Positions 6,739 to 14,611 of a stretch of 24,756 bases of DNA are shown piece after piece. The notes below the pieces were generated by a model. The model saw only the letters and a program-made list of their open reading frames with translations. It was not told the DNA's origin and made no database searches. Positions within the stretch are counted from its first letter, which is position 1. Each line of letters opens with the position of its first letter. The position numbers and the translations under genes are program-made. Source of the DNA: DATJFQ01 sp035495555 (GTDB lineage: Bacteria; Acidobacteriota; Vicinamibacteria; Vicinamibacterales; 2-12-FULL-66-21); the NCBI GenBank assembly GCA_035495555.1, contig DATJFQ010000091.1, positions 1-24,756 on the forward strand. The letters run 5' to 3'.

Positions 6739-7791
6739 GTGAACACCAGGCCCGAGGATCGAAGAGACGGAACTCTGACAAGTCAGAGCGCGGGGACGCA
6801 GAGTTCGGAGACGCAGAGTCCGGAGACGCAGAGTCCGGCTACTGAGGACCTGAGAACCGGGAACCTGAGAACCCGGAACCTGAGAACCGAGAACCTGAGA
6901 ACCGAGAACCTGAGAACCCTGGAACCCGAGAACCCAACCCGAGAACTCGGGAACCCGAGAACCCAACCCGGGAACCCGAGAACCCGAGAACCCGAGAACT
7001 CGGTTTTCGCCCATCGCGGCGGTGCGAAACTGCGGCCCGAGAACACGATCGTCGCCTTCGATCACGGCCTGTCGCTCGGGGCCGACGGGCTGGAGCTGGA
7101 CGTTCACCTGTCCCGCGACGGCATCGTCGTCGTGCACCACGACGCGCTGCTGGACCGCACGACGAGCGGTCGCGGGCCGTTGGCGACGCTGAGAGCCGCC
7201 GAACTGGCGTCGCTCGATGCGGCGAAGCTCTGGCCGGAGTTCGCAGGACGCGGCGTCGGGATTCCGACGCTGCGCGAGGTCCTCGCGCGATATCCCGGCA
7301 TCCCGCTCATCATCGAACTCAAAGTCAACACGGAGCAGATGGCACGCTGCACGATCGACGAGGTACGGGCGGCAGAGGCGATCGAACGCGTATCGCTGGG
7401 CTCGTTCGGCACGCGCGTGCTCCGCGCGGCCCGGACGTGTGAACCGGCCATCGCGACCGGGTCGTCACGCGAGGAAACACGGCTCGCGCTGTATCGGTCC
7501 TGGATCCGCTGGCCCGTTCGATCGCCGGCTTACCGCGCGTACCAGGTGCCGGAGTTCGCGGGCAGCACTCGCGTGGTCTCGCCGCGATTCATTCGAGACG
7601 CACACGCGGCCGGCTGCGTCGTCCAGGTGTGGACTGTCGATGAGGAATCCGACATGCTGCGGCTGCTCGATTGGGGGGTGGACGGAATCATCAGCGATCG
7701 GCCGGACCTCGCCGTCCGCGTCGTGCGTGAAAAAAGGGGACAACCGCCATTTTTCGCAAAAAAAGGGGACAACCGACAGATTGGGACTTGA
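6739..7791 (+). CDS. Glycerophosphodiester phosphodiesterase, ends altered by repeats
   Basis: The recognisable enzyme domain begins at about 7003 (VFAHRGGAKLRPENT) and contains the GDPD catalytic and metal residues: His and Arg of AHRGG, Glu of PENT, Glu and Asp of LELDVHLSRDG, His of VVHHD and Glu of IIELK. A late VWTVDEESDMLRLLDWGVDGI is also typical. The enzyme cleaves glycerophosphodiesters to glycerol-3-phosphate and an alcohol. No ATG, GTG or TTG lies near the domain. The nearest usable start I see in frame is GTG 6739, which adds about 88 residues encoded by repeats (ETQSP x2, LRTxN x4). The last ~20 residues (from EKRGQPPFF) and the stop codon lie inside a REPIN-like element. The original ends appear to have been replaced, so the real N terminus is uncertain, as is whether the protein is made. 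Confidence 0.75.
   Translation: MNTRPEDRRDGTLTSQSAGTQSSETQSPETQSPATEDLRTGNLRTRNLRTENLRTENLRTLEPENPTRELGNPRTQPGNPRTREPENSVFAHRGGAKLRPENTIVAFDHGLSLGADGLELDVHLSRDGIVVVHHDALLDRTTSGRGPLATLRAAELASLDAAKLWPEFAGRGVGIPTLREVLARYPGIPLIIELKVNTEQMARCTIDEVRAAEAIERVSLGSFGTRVLRAARTCEPAIATGSSREETRLALYRSWIRWPVRSPAYRAYQVPEFAGSTRVVSPRFIRDAHAAGCVVQVWTVDEESDMLRLLDWGVDGIISDRPDLAVRVVREKRGQPPFFAKKGDNRQIGT
6791..7002. repeat. 15-nt and GAGAACC repeats, right arm of the large inverted repeat
   Basis: Three 15-nt units (CGGAGACGCAGAGTC and a variant) span 6791-6835. Then come about five 15-16-nt units of the type CTGAGAACCGAGAAC from about 6850, and 7-8-nt spaced CCGAGAACC units to 7002. The 15-nt units keep the reading frame of the downstream GDPD, giving repeated ETQSP and LRTxN pentapeptides. 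The GAGAACC part pairs with the GGTTCTC block at 6402-6657, leaving a loop of roughly 190 nt. Confidence 0.88.
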
Positions 7792-7850
7792 TGGTGCGCA
7801 GACAGGCTGTCCCCTTTTTTTCACAAAAATGGCGGTTGTCCCCTTTTTTC
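7729..7850. repeat. REPIN-like nested inverted repeat
   Basis: A perfect 26-bp inverted repeat (7729-7754 and 7825-7850; core GGGGACAACCGCC) encloses a second perfect 13-bp inverted repeat (AAAAAAAGGGGAC at 7758-7770 and its complement at 7809-7821). The GGGGACA cores beside poly-A/T tracts resemble REP sequences mobilised by RAYT transposases, although no transposase is in the window. It contains the GDPD stop codon at 7789-7791 and could also act as a terminator in both directions. A 17-bp direct repeat (TTTTCGTGGCGCGGGTC) follows at 7846-7862 and 7865-7881. Confidence 0.8.
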
Positions 7851-7920
7851 GTGGCGCGGGTCGCTTTTCGTGGCGCGGGTCTTGTAATCCTCCCACGCTG
7901 TTCACACAACAGGAGGACCG

Positions 7921-8322
7921 ATGGATCTACGTGGAAAGTACGCCTACGCCATCGATACGGCGAAAAAGCTCGGATTCCAGGGAGCCGCGACACAAGAAGG
8001 GGACAAGCTGCACTTCAAGGGCACTGTCCATTCCGAAGACGAAAAGAACCAGATCTGGAATGCAATCAAGACAATTCCAAGCTGGCAGAGCGACATCACT
8101 GCGGACATCACCGTCGTACCTCAGCCGCAGGCGGTGGGCACGAGCGGCGGCGGCGCTTCCCAGCGCAGCTACACGGTCAAGTCCGGCGACACGTTGAGCA
8201 AGATTGCGAAGGAGTTCTACGGCGACGCCAACGCCTATCACCGCATCTTCGACGCCAATCGCGACAAACTCAAGGATCCCAACAAGATTGATGTCGGCCA
8301 GGTGTTGAACATTCCCGCCTAA
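7921..8322 (+). CDS. BON-LysM protein (Kbp/YgaU-like)
   Basis: A 133-aa protein with an N-terminal BON-like region (about 10-65, GAATQEGDKLHFKGTVHSED), a short Gly/Ser linker and a C-terminal LysM domain (about 82-132, SYTVKSGDTLSKIAKEFYGD to IDVGQVLNIP). This is the architecture and length of E. coli Kbp (YgaU, 149 aa), a cytoplasmic potassium-binding protein. Potassium binding here is inferred from architecture only. There is no signal peptide. Translation signals are strong: AGGAGG at 7911-7916, 4 nt before the ATG, unlike the leaderless-looking genes in the window. TGTAAT at 7883-7888 could serve as its -10. It converges with the M49 peptidase gene. Confidence 0.88.
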   Translation: MDLRGKYAYAIDTAKKLGFQGAATQEGDKLHFKGTVHSEDEKNQIWNAIKTIPSWQSDITADITVVPQPQAVGTSGGGASQRSYTVKSGDTLSKIAKEFYGDANAYHRIFDANRDKLKDPNKIDVGQVLNIPA

Positions 8323-8329
8323 GAAGGTG

Positions 8330-8402
8330 AAGATTGCAGATTGTGGATTGCAGTTTCAATCTCCAATCAATCTGCAATCTCCAATCGCAAATCTTCAATT
8401 CA
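8330..8402. repeat. GATTGCA / CAATCTG inverted heptamer repeats
   Basis: The sequence starts GAAGATTGCAGATTG and ends with CAATCTGCAATCTCC and CAAATCTTC, so the arms pair into a hairpin. It fills the gap between the convergent BON-LysM and M49 genes and could serve as a two-way terminator. It is the same family as 3408-3501 and 18923-18957. Confidence 0.85.
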
Positions 8403-8411
8403 CCGGCGGCG

Positions 8412-10130
8412 TTACCGTAGCTGCGCCGCCGTCGTGAAGTTCGGCTCGATATCGACGGGAACGCCCGACAACCGGTCGAGCACCTTCTGCACGTCCGGCC
8501 GGACGACTCCCAGACGGGTCAGCAGATCTTTGGCCTTCGCATAGTCGCCGCTGGCCTCCAGCGTCATCAGATCGCGCGTGAGACCCGCCACCGCGTCGAC
8601 GATTTTGGCGTTGTCCACCGTGAACGTCCCGTCGGGGCGCACTTTGAACGCGCCGCGATCGACGAGCGTGTTCAACTGCACCGCGACCCCGAGGCCGTGC
8701 GCTTCGGTCACGCCGAAACGAATCGATCGAAACGCCGACGCCAGAAACGTCGTGTACATCGTCCTGGCGATCTTCGCGTCGATCAGCTTGTGGTCGGCGA
8801 GATACTGCAGCGCCCACAGGCCGGAGATGTCGGCCTTGGCTTCCTCGATCGCGCTGTATGTCTCCTTCAACTCCTGACGCACCGTCGTCTGGCGGCCGGC
8901 GACCGTGATGTTGTGCGGACCGAGGCCGTGCATCAGCTCGTGCATCAGGATGTGCGTGAAGAACGCCTCGAACGACACCTTCGCCTGATCCGCCGGCGAC
9001 AGGGCGATCTTCGAGATCGGCAGCAGGACGACCTTGAATTTGGCGTCCTGCACGTTCTTCAGCATCACGCGCTTGGTCCCCTTCTCGCGGACGACGCGCT
9101 CGTCGTTCGGCAGGTTGAACGCGGCGGTCTGCACCCCGCGGTTGCCGTCGCCGCCCGCAAAGACGACGTTCACCACCTTGATCGGCGCCAGTGTACCGAG
9201 CGACGGGTTGCGCAGCGACGGATCGATCGGCAGGTTGTTCTCGAGCTCCTGCAGGTGTGCGCTGAAGGACTGCAGCTGCTGCGATTCCGCTTCGTCGCGG
9301 ATGGTGATGAACGCTTCGAACGCGGCCTTGAAATTGAACCATCCGTCCTCGTAGACCTCGTACGGTCCGATGGTGGGCTCGATCGGCGAGTCGAGCTCCA
9401 TCCATGCGACGTCGCTCGCATAGTAATCGTTGCTCAGAAAGGCGTCGGCGCGCGAGGTGAGGAACTTCTTCAGGCTCGCGTTCGTGGTCTGGTCCGCGGC
9501 CTCGCGAAGCAGGCGCGCGGCTTCGGCGAGTTCGCCCTGGTATTCGATGCTGTACGGCACGGCGACGAACCCGCCGGCCGCGCGCCGGATCGTCGTGAAG
9601 AAGCCGGTCGCCTTCTTCTTCTCGTCGCCCTCGAGCGTATCGAGCCAGTGCTGCACGTCTGCTTTCGTGGCACCTTCGGGATAAAAGTTCGCGGACTCCG
9701 GTTTCGGCGGAGCGCCGGGCACGAACGGCCGGTTGTGATCGAGCCGATCCCAGGGGCCCTTGTTGATCAGGAAGTAGCGCAGGCGCGCGGCCGCCGCGCG
9801 TGATGCGCGCGGGCCCGCCGCGCCGCCTCTCGCCGCCGCGGCCGGCGACGCAGCCATCCGCGCCAGCTCCTGCAGCATGGCGTCGTTGCGACCCCACACC
9901 TGCCGCAGGAAGATCGAATCCATGATCCGTCCCGCCTGAACGAGGCGCGCGAGCGCCTGCTTCTCGTTCTCAGGCAGCGCGCTGATGTCCGCGCCAATGT
10001 CGGCCGGCGCGAACCGCGCCGTCATCCGTTGCAGCTCGGTAAGCGTGGGCATTTGTGTGTTGTCCTGATGACTCTGGGCAGCCAGTGTGACTCCGAACGC
10101 GAGTACGGCGGCTGTGGTGGTGCGCATCAT
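8412..10130 (-). CDS. Exported M49 (dipeptidyl-peptidase III-like) metallopeptidase
   Basis: A 572-aa protein with an N-terminal signal-like segment (MMRTTTAAVLAFGVTLAAQS). Zinc-binding and catalytic residues are visible: His397, Glu398 and His401 in HELMHGLGPHN, and Glu429-Glu430 in AIEEAKADISGLW. This combination of HExxH and EEAKAD is that of the M49 family. The five-residue HExxH form differs from the six-residue HExxGH of classical DPP III; I recall that form from the Nudix-linked and plant-type branch. The family normally removes dipeptides from short peptides. Export suggests a role in peptide scavenging outside the cytoplasm, which is inference. Start candidates are the two adjacent ATGs at 10130 and 10127. 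It is divergent from aceE. Confidence 0.87.
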   Translation of the reverse strand: MMRTTTAAVLAFGVTLAAQSHQDNTQMPTLTELQRMTARFAPADIGADISALPENEKQALARLVQAGRIMDSIFLRQVWGRNDAMLQELARMAASPAAAARGGAAGPRASRAAAARLRYFLINKGPWDRLDHNRPFVPGAPPKPESANFYPEGATKADVQHWLDTLEGDEKKKATGFFTTIRRAAGGFVAVPYSIEYQGELAEAARLLREAADQTTNASLKKFLTSRADAFLSNDYYASDVAWMELDSPIEPTIGPYEVYEDGWFNFKAAFEAFITIRDEAESQQLQSFSAHLQELENNLPIDPSLRNPSLGTLAPIKVVNVVFAGGDGNRGVQTAAFNLPNDERVVREKGTKRVMLKNVQDAKFKVVLLPISKIALSPADQAKVSFEAFFTHILMHELMHGLGPHNITVAGRQTTVRQELKETYSAIEEAKADISGLWALQYLADHKLIDAKIARTMYTTFLASAFRSIRFGVTEAHGLGVAVQLNTLVDRGAFKVRPDGTFTVDNAKIVDAVAGLTRDLMTLEASGDYAKAKDLLTRLGVVRPDVQKVLDRLSGVPVDIEPNFTTAAQLR

Positions 10131-10143
10131 CGCAGTAATGACC

Positions 10144-10149
10144 TACAAT
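10144..10149 (+). promoter_or_regulatory. -10-like box (TACAAT) upstream of aceE
   Basis: TACAAT lies 44 nt before the aceE ATG, with a second candidate TGTAAT at 10159-10164. The opposite strand reads TATTGT at nearly the same place, 14 nt before the M49 gene start, so this divergent gap may also use overlapping two-way -10 sequences. A weak AAAGG (10179-10183) is the only ribosome-binding-like sequence for aceE. Confidence 0.4.
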
Positions 10150-10193
10150 AAGAGGATTGTAATCCGACAAGAAACGACAAAGGTTACCCCGCG

Positions 10194-12869
10194 ATGAGAA
10201 ACCCCGCCCAACGCGACAACGCCGATATCGAAGCCCTCGAACAGCGCGAATGGCGTGAAGCGCTCGACTACGTCATCCAGCAGGGGGATCGCGCGCGCGT
10301 GCAGCGCTTGCTCGCGACCCTGCGCCATCACGCCCGGATGAACGGGGTATCGCTGCCGTTCACCGCGGTGACGGCCTACGTCAACACGATCCAGCCCGAC
10401 GACGAAACGCCGCTCCCGGGCAGCCAGGAGATCGAGCGCCGGATCAAGAGTCTGGTCCGCTGGAACGCGATGGCGATGGTCGTTCGCGCCAACCGCGTCT
10501 CTGAGGGCATTGGCGGGCACATCTCGACCTACGCGTCCGCCGCAACGCTGTACGAAGTCGGCTTCAATCATTTCTTCCGCGGCAAGGGTCGCGACGGCGA
10601 CGGCGACATCGTGTATTTCCAGGGACACGCGTCACCGGGCATTTACGCGCGCGCCTTTCTCGAAGGGCGCCTCTCGCAGGAGAAGCTGGAAAACTTCCGG
10701 CGCGAGCAGCGGCCGGGCGGCGGACTCTCGTCGTATCCGCACCCGTGGCTGATGCCCGACTTCTGGGAATTCCCGACGGTCTCGATGGGCCTCGGCCCGA
10801 TCATGTCGATCTACCAGGCGCGGTTCAATCGCTACCTGGAGGATCGCGGGCTCAAGAAGCCCTCGGGCAGCAAGGTCTGGGCGTTTCTCGGCGACGGCGA
10901 GACCGACGAACCGGAAGCGCTTGGCGCGATCAGCCTCGCGGCGCGCGAAAAGCTCGACAACCTGATCTGGGTGATCAACTGCAACCTTCAGCGCCTGGAC
11001 GGACCCGTCCGCGGCAACGGTCAGATCGTGCAGGAACTGGAGGCGATCTTCCGCGGCGCCGGCTGGAACGTCCTGAAGGTGTTGTGGGGCAGCGACTGGG
11101 ATCCGCTGCTGGCGAAGGACCATGACGGCCTCCTTGCCAAGCGCATGGGCGAAGTCGTCGACGGGCAGTATCAGAAGTACGCCGTCGAATCGGGTGCCTA
11201 CCTGCGCGAACACTTCTTCGGCACCGACCCGCGGCTGCTCGACATGGTGAAACACCTGTCGGACGACCAGTTGAAGCGGATGAAGCTGGGCGGCCACGAT
11301 CCGTTGAAGGTCTACAACGCGTACAAGCGCGCCGTCGAGACCACGGGGCAGCCGACGGTGATCCTCGCCCGCACGATCAAGGGCTACGGCATGGGCGAAG
11401 CCGGCGAGGGGAAAAACGTCACGCACCAGCAGAAGAAGATGAACGAGTCGGACCTGCGCTCGTTCCGAACGCGTTTCGGTATTCCCATCTCCGACGAACA
11501 GATCAAGGACGCGCCGTTCTATCGTCCGGCAGACGACAGCATCGAGCTGCAATACGTGCGCGAACGGCGCAAGGCGCTTGGCGGCTATCTGCCCGCGCGT
11601 TCGGTGCGCGTCGAACCGCTCAAGGTTCCGCTCGAGGGCGTCTTCGAGGAGTTCTACAAGGGCACCGAAGGCCGCAAGGCGTCGACGACGATGGTCTTCG
11701 TCCGGATGCTGTCGAAGCTGCTGCGCGACAAGGAAATCGGCGATCTCATCGTCCCGATCGTTCCCGACGAAGCGCGCACGTTCGGCATGGAGGCGCTCTT
11801 CCGCGCCGTGGGCATCTATTCGCACATCGGCCAGCGCTACGAGCCGGTCGACATGGATACGCTCCTCTATTACAAGGAAGCGAAGGACGGCCAGATTCTC
11901 GAGGAAGGGATCACGGAAGCCGGATCGATGTCGTCGTTCATCGCCGCCGGCACCGCGTACGCGACGCACGGCATCAACGCGATTCCCTTCTTCATCTACT
12001 ACTCGATGTTCGGCTTCCAGCGCGTCGGGGATCTGATCTGGGCCGCCGCCGATTCGCGGACGCGCGGGTTTCTGCTCGGGGGCACGTCCGGCCGGACGAC
12101 CCTCGCCGGTGAAGGGCTGCAGCATCAGGACGGCAACAGCCACGTCTACTCGCTCGCTTACCCGAACTGCGTGTCGTACGACCCGGCGTATGCGTACGAG
12201 CTCGCCGTCATCATCCAGGACGGCATCCGCCGCATGTATCAGGATCAGGAAAGCATCTTCTACTACCTGACCGTGATGAACGAGCAGTACGAGATGCCGG
12301 CGATGCCGAACGGATCGCGCGAGGGCATTCTCAGGGGCATGTATCGCCTCAAGCCTTCGGGCGACGCGAAAGCCAGGCTGCGTGCGCAGCTCTTCGGCAG
12401 CGGCACGATCCTGAACGAGGTGGTGAAGGCGCAGGAGCTGCTGGCCAAGTACGGCGTGGCGGCCGACGTCTGGTCGGTGACGAGCTATCAGGAGCTGTAT
12501 CGCAACGGACACGCCACGGAGCGGTGGAACATGCTGCACCCCGGCGAGAAGCCACGCGAATCGTACGTGACCGAGTGCCTCAAAGAGGAACCAGGGGTGC
12601 TCGTCGCGGCTTCCGATTATCTCAAGGTGCTGCCGGATTGCCTGGCTCGCTGGGCGCCGCGCCGCATCCGCTCGCTCGGGACCGACGGTTTCGGACGGAG
12701 CGAGGATCGGCAGGGGCTCCGGAACTTCTTCGAAGTCGACGCGCGCTACGTCACGCTGGCCGCGCTCTCGGAACTCGTGCGCAAGCAGCAGCTCGATCGC
12801 AAGGTCGTCCAGCAGGCCATCAAGGACCTGCAGATCGATCCGGAGAAGCCGAATCCCGCGATCTCATAG
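10194..12869 (+). CDS. aceE: Pyruvate dehydrogenase E1 component, homodimeric type
   Basis: An 891-aa E1 of the AceE type. It decarboxylates pyruvate with thiamine diphosphate and transfers the acetyl group to the lipoyl arm of AceF. The thiamine-diphosphate motif begins at GDGETDEPEALGAI (from residue 233) and ends at WVINCNLQRLDGPVRGNG, nearly identical to the E. coli enzyme. The N-terminal HISTYASAATLYEVGFNHFF and the middle GEGKNVTHQQKKMNE loop are also characteristic. Length matches the family (E. coli 887 aa). It is the first gene of the aceE-aceF-lpdA cluster. A 196-bp repeat-filled gap separates it from aceF. Confidence 0.97.
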   Translation: MRNPAQRDNADIEALEQREWREALDYVIQQGDRARVQRLLATLRHHARMNGVSLPFTAVTAYVNTIQPDDETPLPGSQEIERRIKSLVRWNAMAMVVRANRVSEGIGGHISTYASAATLYEVGFNHFFRGKGRDGDGDIVYFQGHASPGIYARAFLEGRLSQEKLENFRREQRPGGGLSSYPHPWLMPDFWEFPTVSMGLGPIMSIYQARFNRYLEDRGLKKPSGSKVWAFLGDGETDEPEALGAISLAAREKLDNLIWVINCNLQRLDGPVRGNGQIVQELEAIFRGAGWNVLKVLWGSDWDPLLAKDHDGLLAKRMGEVVDGQYQKYAVESGAYLREHFFGTDPRLLDMVKHLSDDQLKRMKLGGHDPLKVYNAYKRAVETTGQPTVILARTIKGYGMGEAGEGKNVTHQQKKMNESDLRSFRTRFGIPISDEQIKDAPFYRPADDSIELQYVRERRKALGGYLPARSVRVEPLKVPLEGVFEEFYKGTEGRKASTTMVFVRMLSKLLRDKEIGDLIVPIVPDEARTFGMEALFRAVGIYSHIGQRYEPVDMDTLLYYKEAKDGQILEEGITEAGSMSSFIAAGTAYATHGINAIPFFIYYSMFGFQRVGDLIWAAADSRTRGFLLGGTSGRTTLAGEGLQHQDGNSHVYSLAYPNCVSYDPAYAYELAVIIQDGIRRMYQDQESIFYYLTVMNEQYEMPAMPNGSREGILRGMYRLKPSGDAKARLRAQLFGSGTILNEVVKAQELLAKYGVAADVWSVTSYQELYRNGHATERWNMLHPGEKPRESYVTECLKEEPGVLVAASDYLKVLPDCLARWAPRRIRSLGTDGFGRSEDRQGLRNFFEVDARYVTLAALSELVRKQQLDRKVVQQAIKDLQIDPEKPNPAIS

Positions 12870-12882
12870 GCACGATCGCAAA

Positions 12883-12970
12883 GACGTAGAGACGGCAGAG
12901 ATCTGACGACCGTCGCAAAGATCGCAAAGATCGAAAGATCGCAAAGATTTAAAGATCGCAAAGATCTCAC
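12883..12970. repeat. AAAGATCGC-type short repeats
   Basis: Imperfect copies of GATCGCAAA (and shorter GATCGAAA, GATTTAAA variants) repeat at about 8-9 nt across the first half of the aceE-aceF gap. No promoter or gene is evident in it. Confidence 0.7.
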
Positions 12971-12977
12971 AATCGTC

Positions 12978-13048
<71 letters not shown>

Positions 13049-13065
13049 GCCTCCAGCATCTGACT

Positions 13066-14517
13066 ATGGCTGATTTTATCCTCCCCGAACTCGGGGAAAA
13101 CGTGACCGCAGGCGACGTGGTCCGCATTCTCGTGAAGCCGGGCGATGCGATCGCGAAGGACCAGCCGGTTCTCGAACTCGAAACCGACAAAGCTACGATC
13201 GAAGTGCCCTCGAGCGTCGCGGGCACGGTGAGGGACGTCAAGGTCAAACAGGGCGACAAGGTGAAAGTCGGCCAGGCGATTCTGAGCGTCGAGGAGAACC
13301 AGGGCGCTTCGGCGACGCCGCCGGAGCCGGAACCGCAATCGATGAAGGGCGCGGCGTCGGGAGCCCTGGCGCAGCGGGATACCACGGGGCCGACGCCGGG
13401 TCCGGCCGAGGAGGCCGAAGACGCTGAAGCCGGCCGCGACGATCGCGAGAGCACGAAACCCGGCACCGTGGAGGTCGGGCGCGCGGCCGCGCCGCGGCTT
13501 CCCGAAGACGTGGTCGAGGACGTGTCGGAGAAGGGCAAGGCGCGCCAGCGCCGCGGCGAGGTCGTGAACATCAGCCGCGAACCGCGCGCGCCGCAGCCTG
13601 AAGTGTCCGAAGGCCCCGCGCCGGCTGCCGGTCCGTCGGTCCGCCGCATCGCCCGCGAGCTGGGCGTCGACATCCGTCAGGTGCCCGGAACCGGACCCGG
13701 CGGACGCATCACCGTCGAAGACGTGCAGTTGTACGTGCGGCAGGCGCTCGCCGGCGCCGCCGAATCCGGCGGAGCGCCAGCGAGCGCGCCGTCGCAGCCC
13801 CTGCCGGACTTCAGCAAGTGGGGCGATGTCGAGCGCAAGCCCGTGAGCAACATCCGCCGGAAGACGGCGGAGCACCTGGGGCACGCGTGGAACACCATCC
13901 CGCACGTGACGCAGCACGACAAGGCCGACATCACGGCGCTCGAAGCGCTGCGCAAGGAGTACAGCCCGCAGGCCGAACGCGCCGGCGGCAGACTCACCGT
14001 CACGGCGATTGCGCTGAAGATTGTGGCTGGGGCGCTCAGGAAGTTCCCGCAGTTCACCGCCGCATACGACACGGAGCGGGGTCAGCTGGTCTACCGCCGA
14101 TACTCCGGCATCGGCGTGGCCGTCGACACGGATCGCGGGTTGCTCGTGCCCGTCATCCGGGACGTCAATACGAAAGGCATCATTGAACTCTCGGTCGAGT
14201 TGACGAAGGCGAGCGAGAAGGCGCGTGCCGGCAAGCTGTCGCTCGACGACATGTCGGGAGGCGTGACCACGATTACGAACCTCGGCGGGATCGGGGGCAC
14301 CGCGTTCACGCCCATCGTGAACTGGCCCGAAGCGGCGATCCTCGGGATCTCGCGCGGCGCACACGAGCCGGTGTGGAACGGGTCGACGTTCGAGCCGCGG
14401 CTGATGCTGCCGCTGTCGCTCTCCTACGATCACCGCATCATCGACGGCGCCGACGCGGCCCGGTTCCTCAGATGGGTCGCTGAGGCCTTCGAGCAGCCGT
14501 TCGTGCTTGCGCTCTGA
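13066..14517 (+). CDS. aceF: Pyruvate dehydrogenase E2, dihydrolipoamide acetyltransferase
   Basis: A 483-aa E2 that transfers the acetyl group from its lipoyl arm to CoA and forms the core of the complex. One lipoyl domain occupies residues 1-80 with the lipoylated Lys42 in ETDKATIEVP. A long Pro/Ala/Glu-rich linker follows. The E1/E3-binding domain lies at about 188-226 (SVRRIARELGVDIRQVPGTG), and the catalytic acyltransferase domain ends with His456 and Asp460 in SYDHRIIDGADA. It has one lipoyl domain, against three in E. coli AceF. No Shine-Dalgarno precedes the ATG, and the GCACTGA array lies immediately upstream. LipA, encoded at 18941-19879, would supply its lipoyl cofactor. Confidence 0.96.
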   Translation: MADFILPELGENVTAGDVVRILVKPGDAIAKDQPVLELETDKATIEVPSSVAGTVRDVKVKQGDKVKVGQAILSVEENQGASATPPEPEPQSMKGAASGALAQRDTTGPTPGPAEEAEDAEAGRDDRESTKPGTVEVGRAAAPRLPEDVVEDVSEKGKARQRRGEVVNISREPRAPQPEVSEGPAPAAGPSVRRIARELGVDIRQVPGTGPGGRITVEDVQLYVRQALAGAAESGGAPASAPSQPLPDFSKWGDVERKPVSNIRRKTAEHLGHAWNTIPHVTQHDKADITALEALRKEYSPQAERAGGRLTVTAIALKIVAGALRKFPQFTAAYDTERGQLVYRRYSGIGVAVDTDRGLLVPVIRDVNTKGIIELSVELTKASEKARAGKLSLDDMSGGVTTITNLGGIGGTAFTPIVNWPEAAILGISRGAHEPVWNGSTFEPRLMLPLSLSYDHRIIDGADAARFLRWVAEAFEQPFVLAL

Positions 14518-14596
14518 ACCGACGCGGGCATCGCGCGCGTCAACGCCCAGTCACAACCCAGATTCCAAACGACGGCGTCGGCGCAACGGCCCGTGT

Positions 14597-14604
14597 GGAG
14601 GGAG
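14597..14604 (+). promoter_or_regulatory. Ribosome-binding site GGAGGGAG of lpdA
   Basis: The purine-rich GGAGGGAG is 7 nt before the GTG at 14612 and 22 nt before the alternative ATG at 14627, so it favours the GTG start. Confidence 0.6.
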
Positions 14605-14611
14605 TCGTTAG

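Noticed and set aside
10632..12539. A 635-codon open frame on the minus strand inside aceE
   Set aside because: It is antisense to a fully conserved aceE, has Arg/Val/His-rich low-complexity translation and matches no family. Such shadows are expected in GC-rich DNA.
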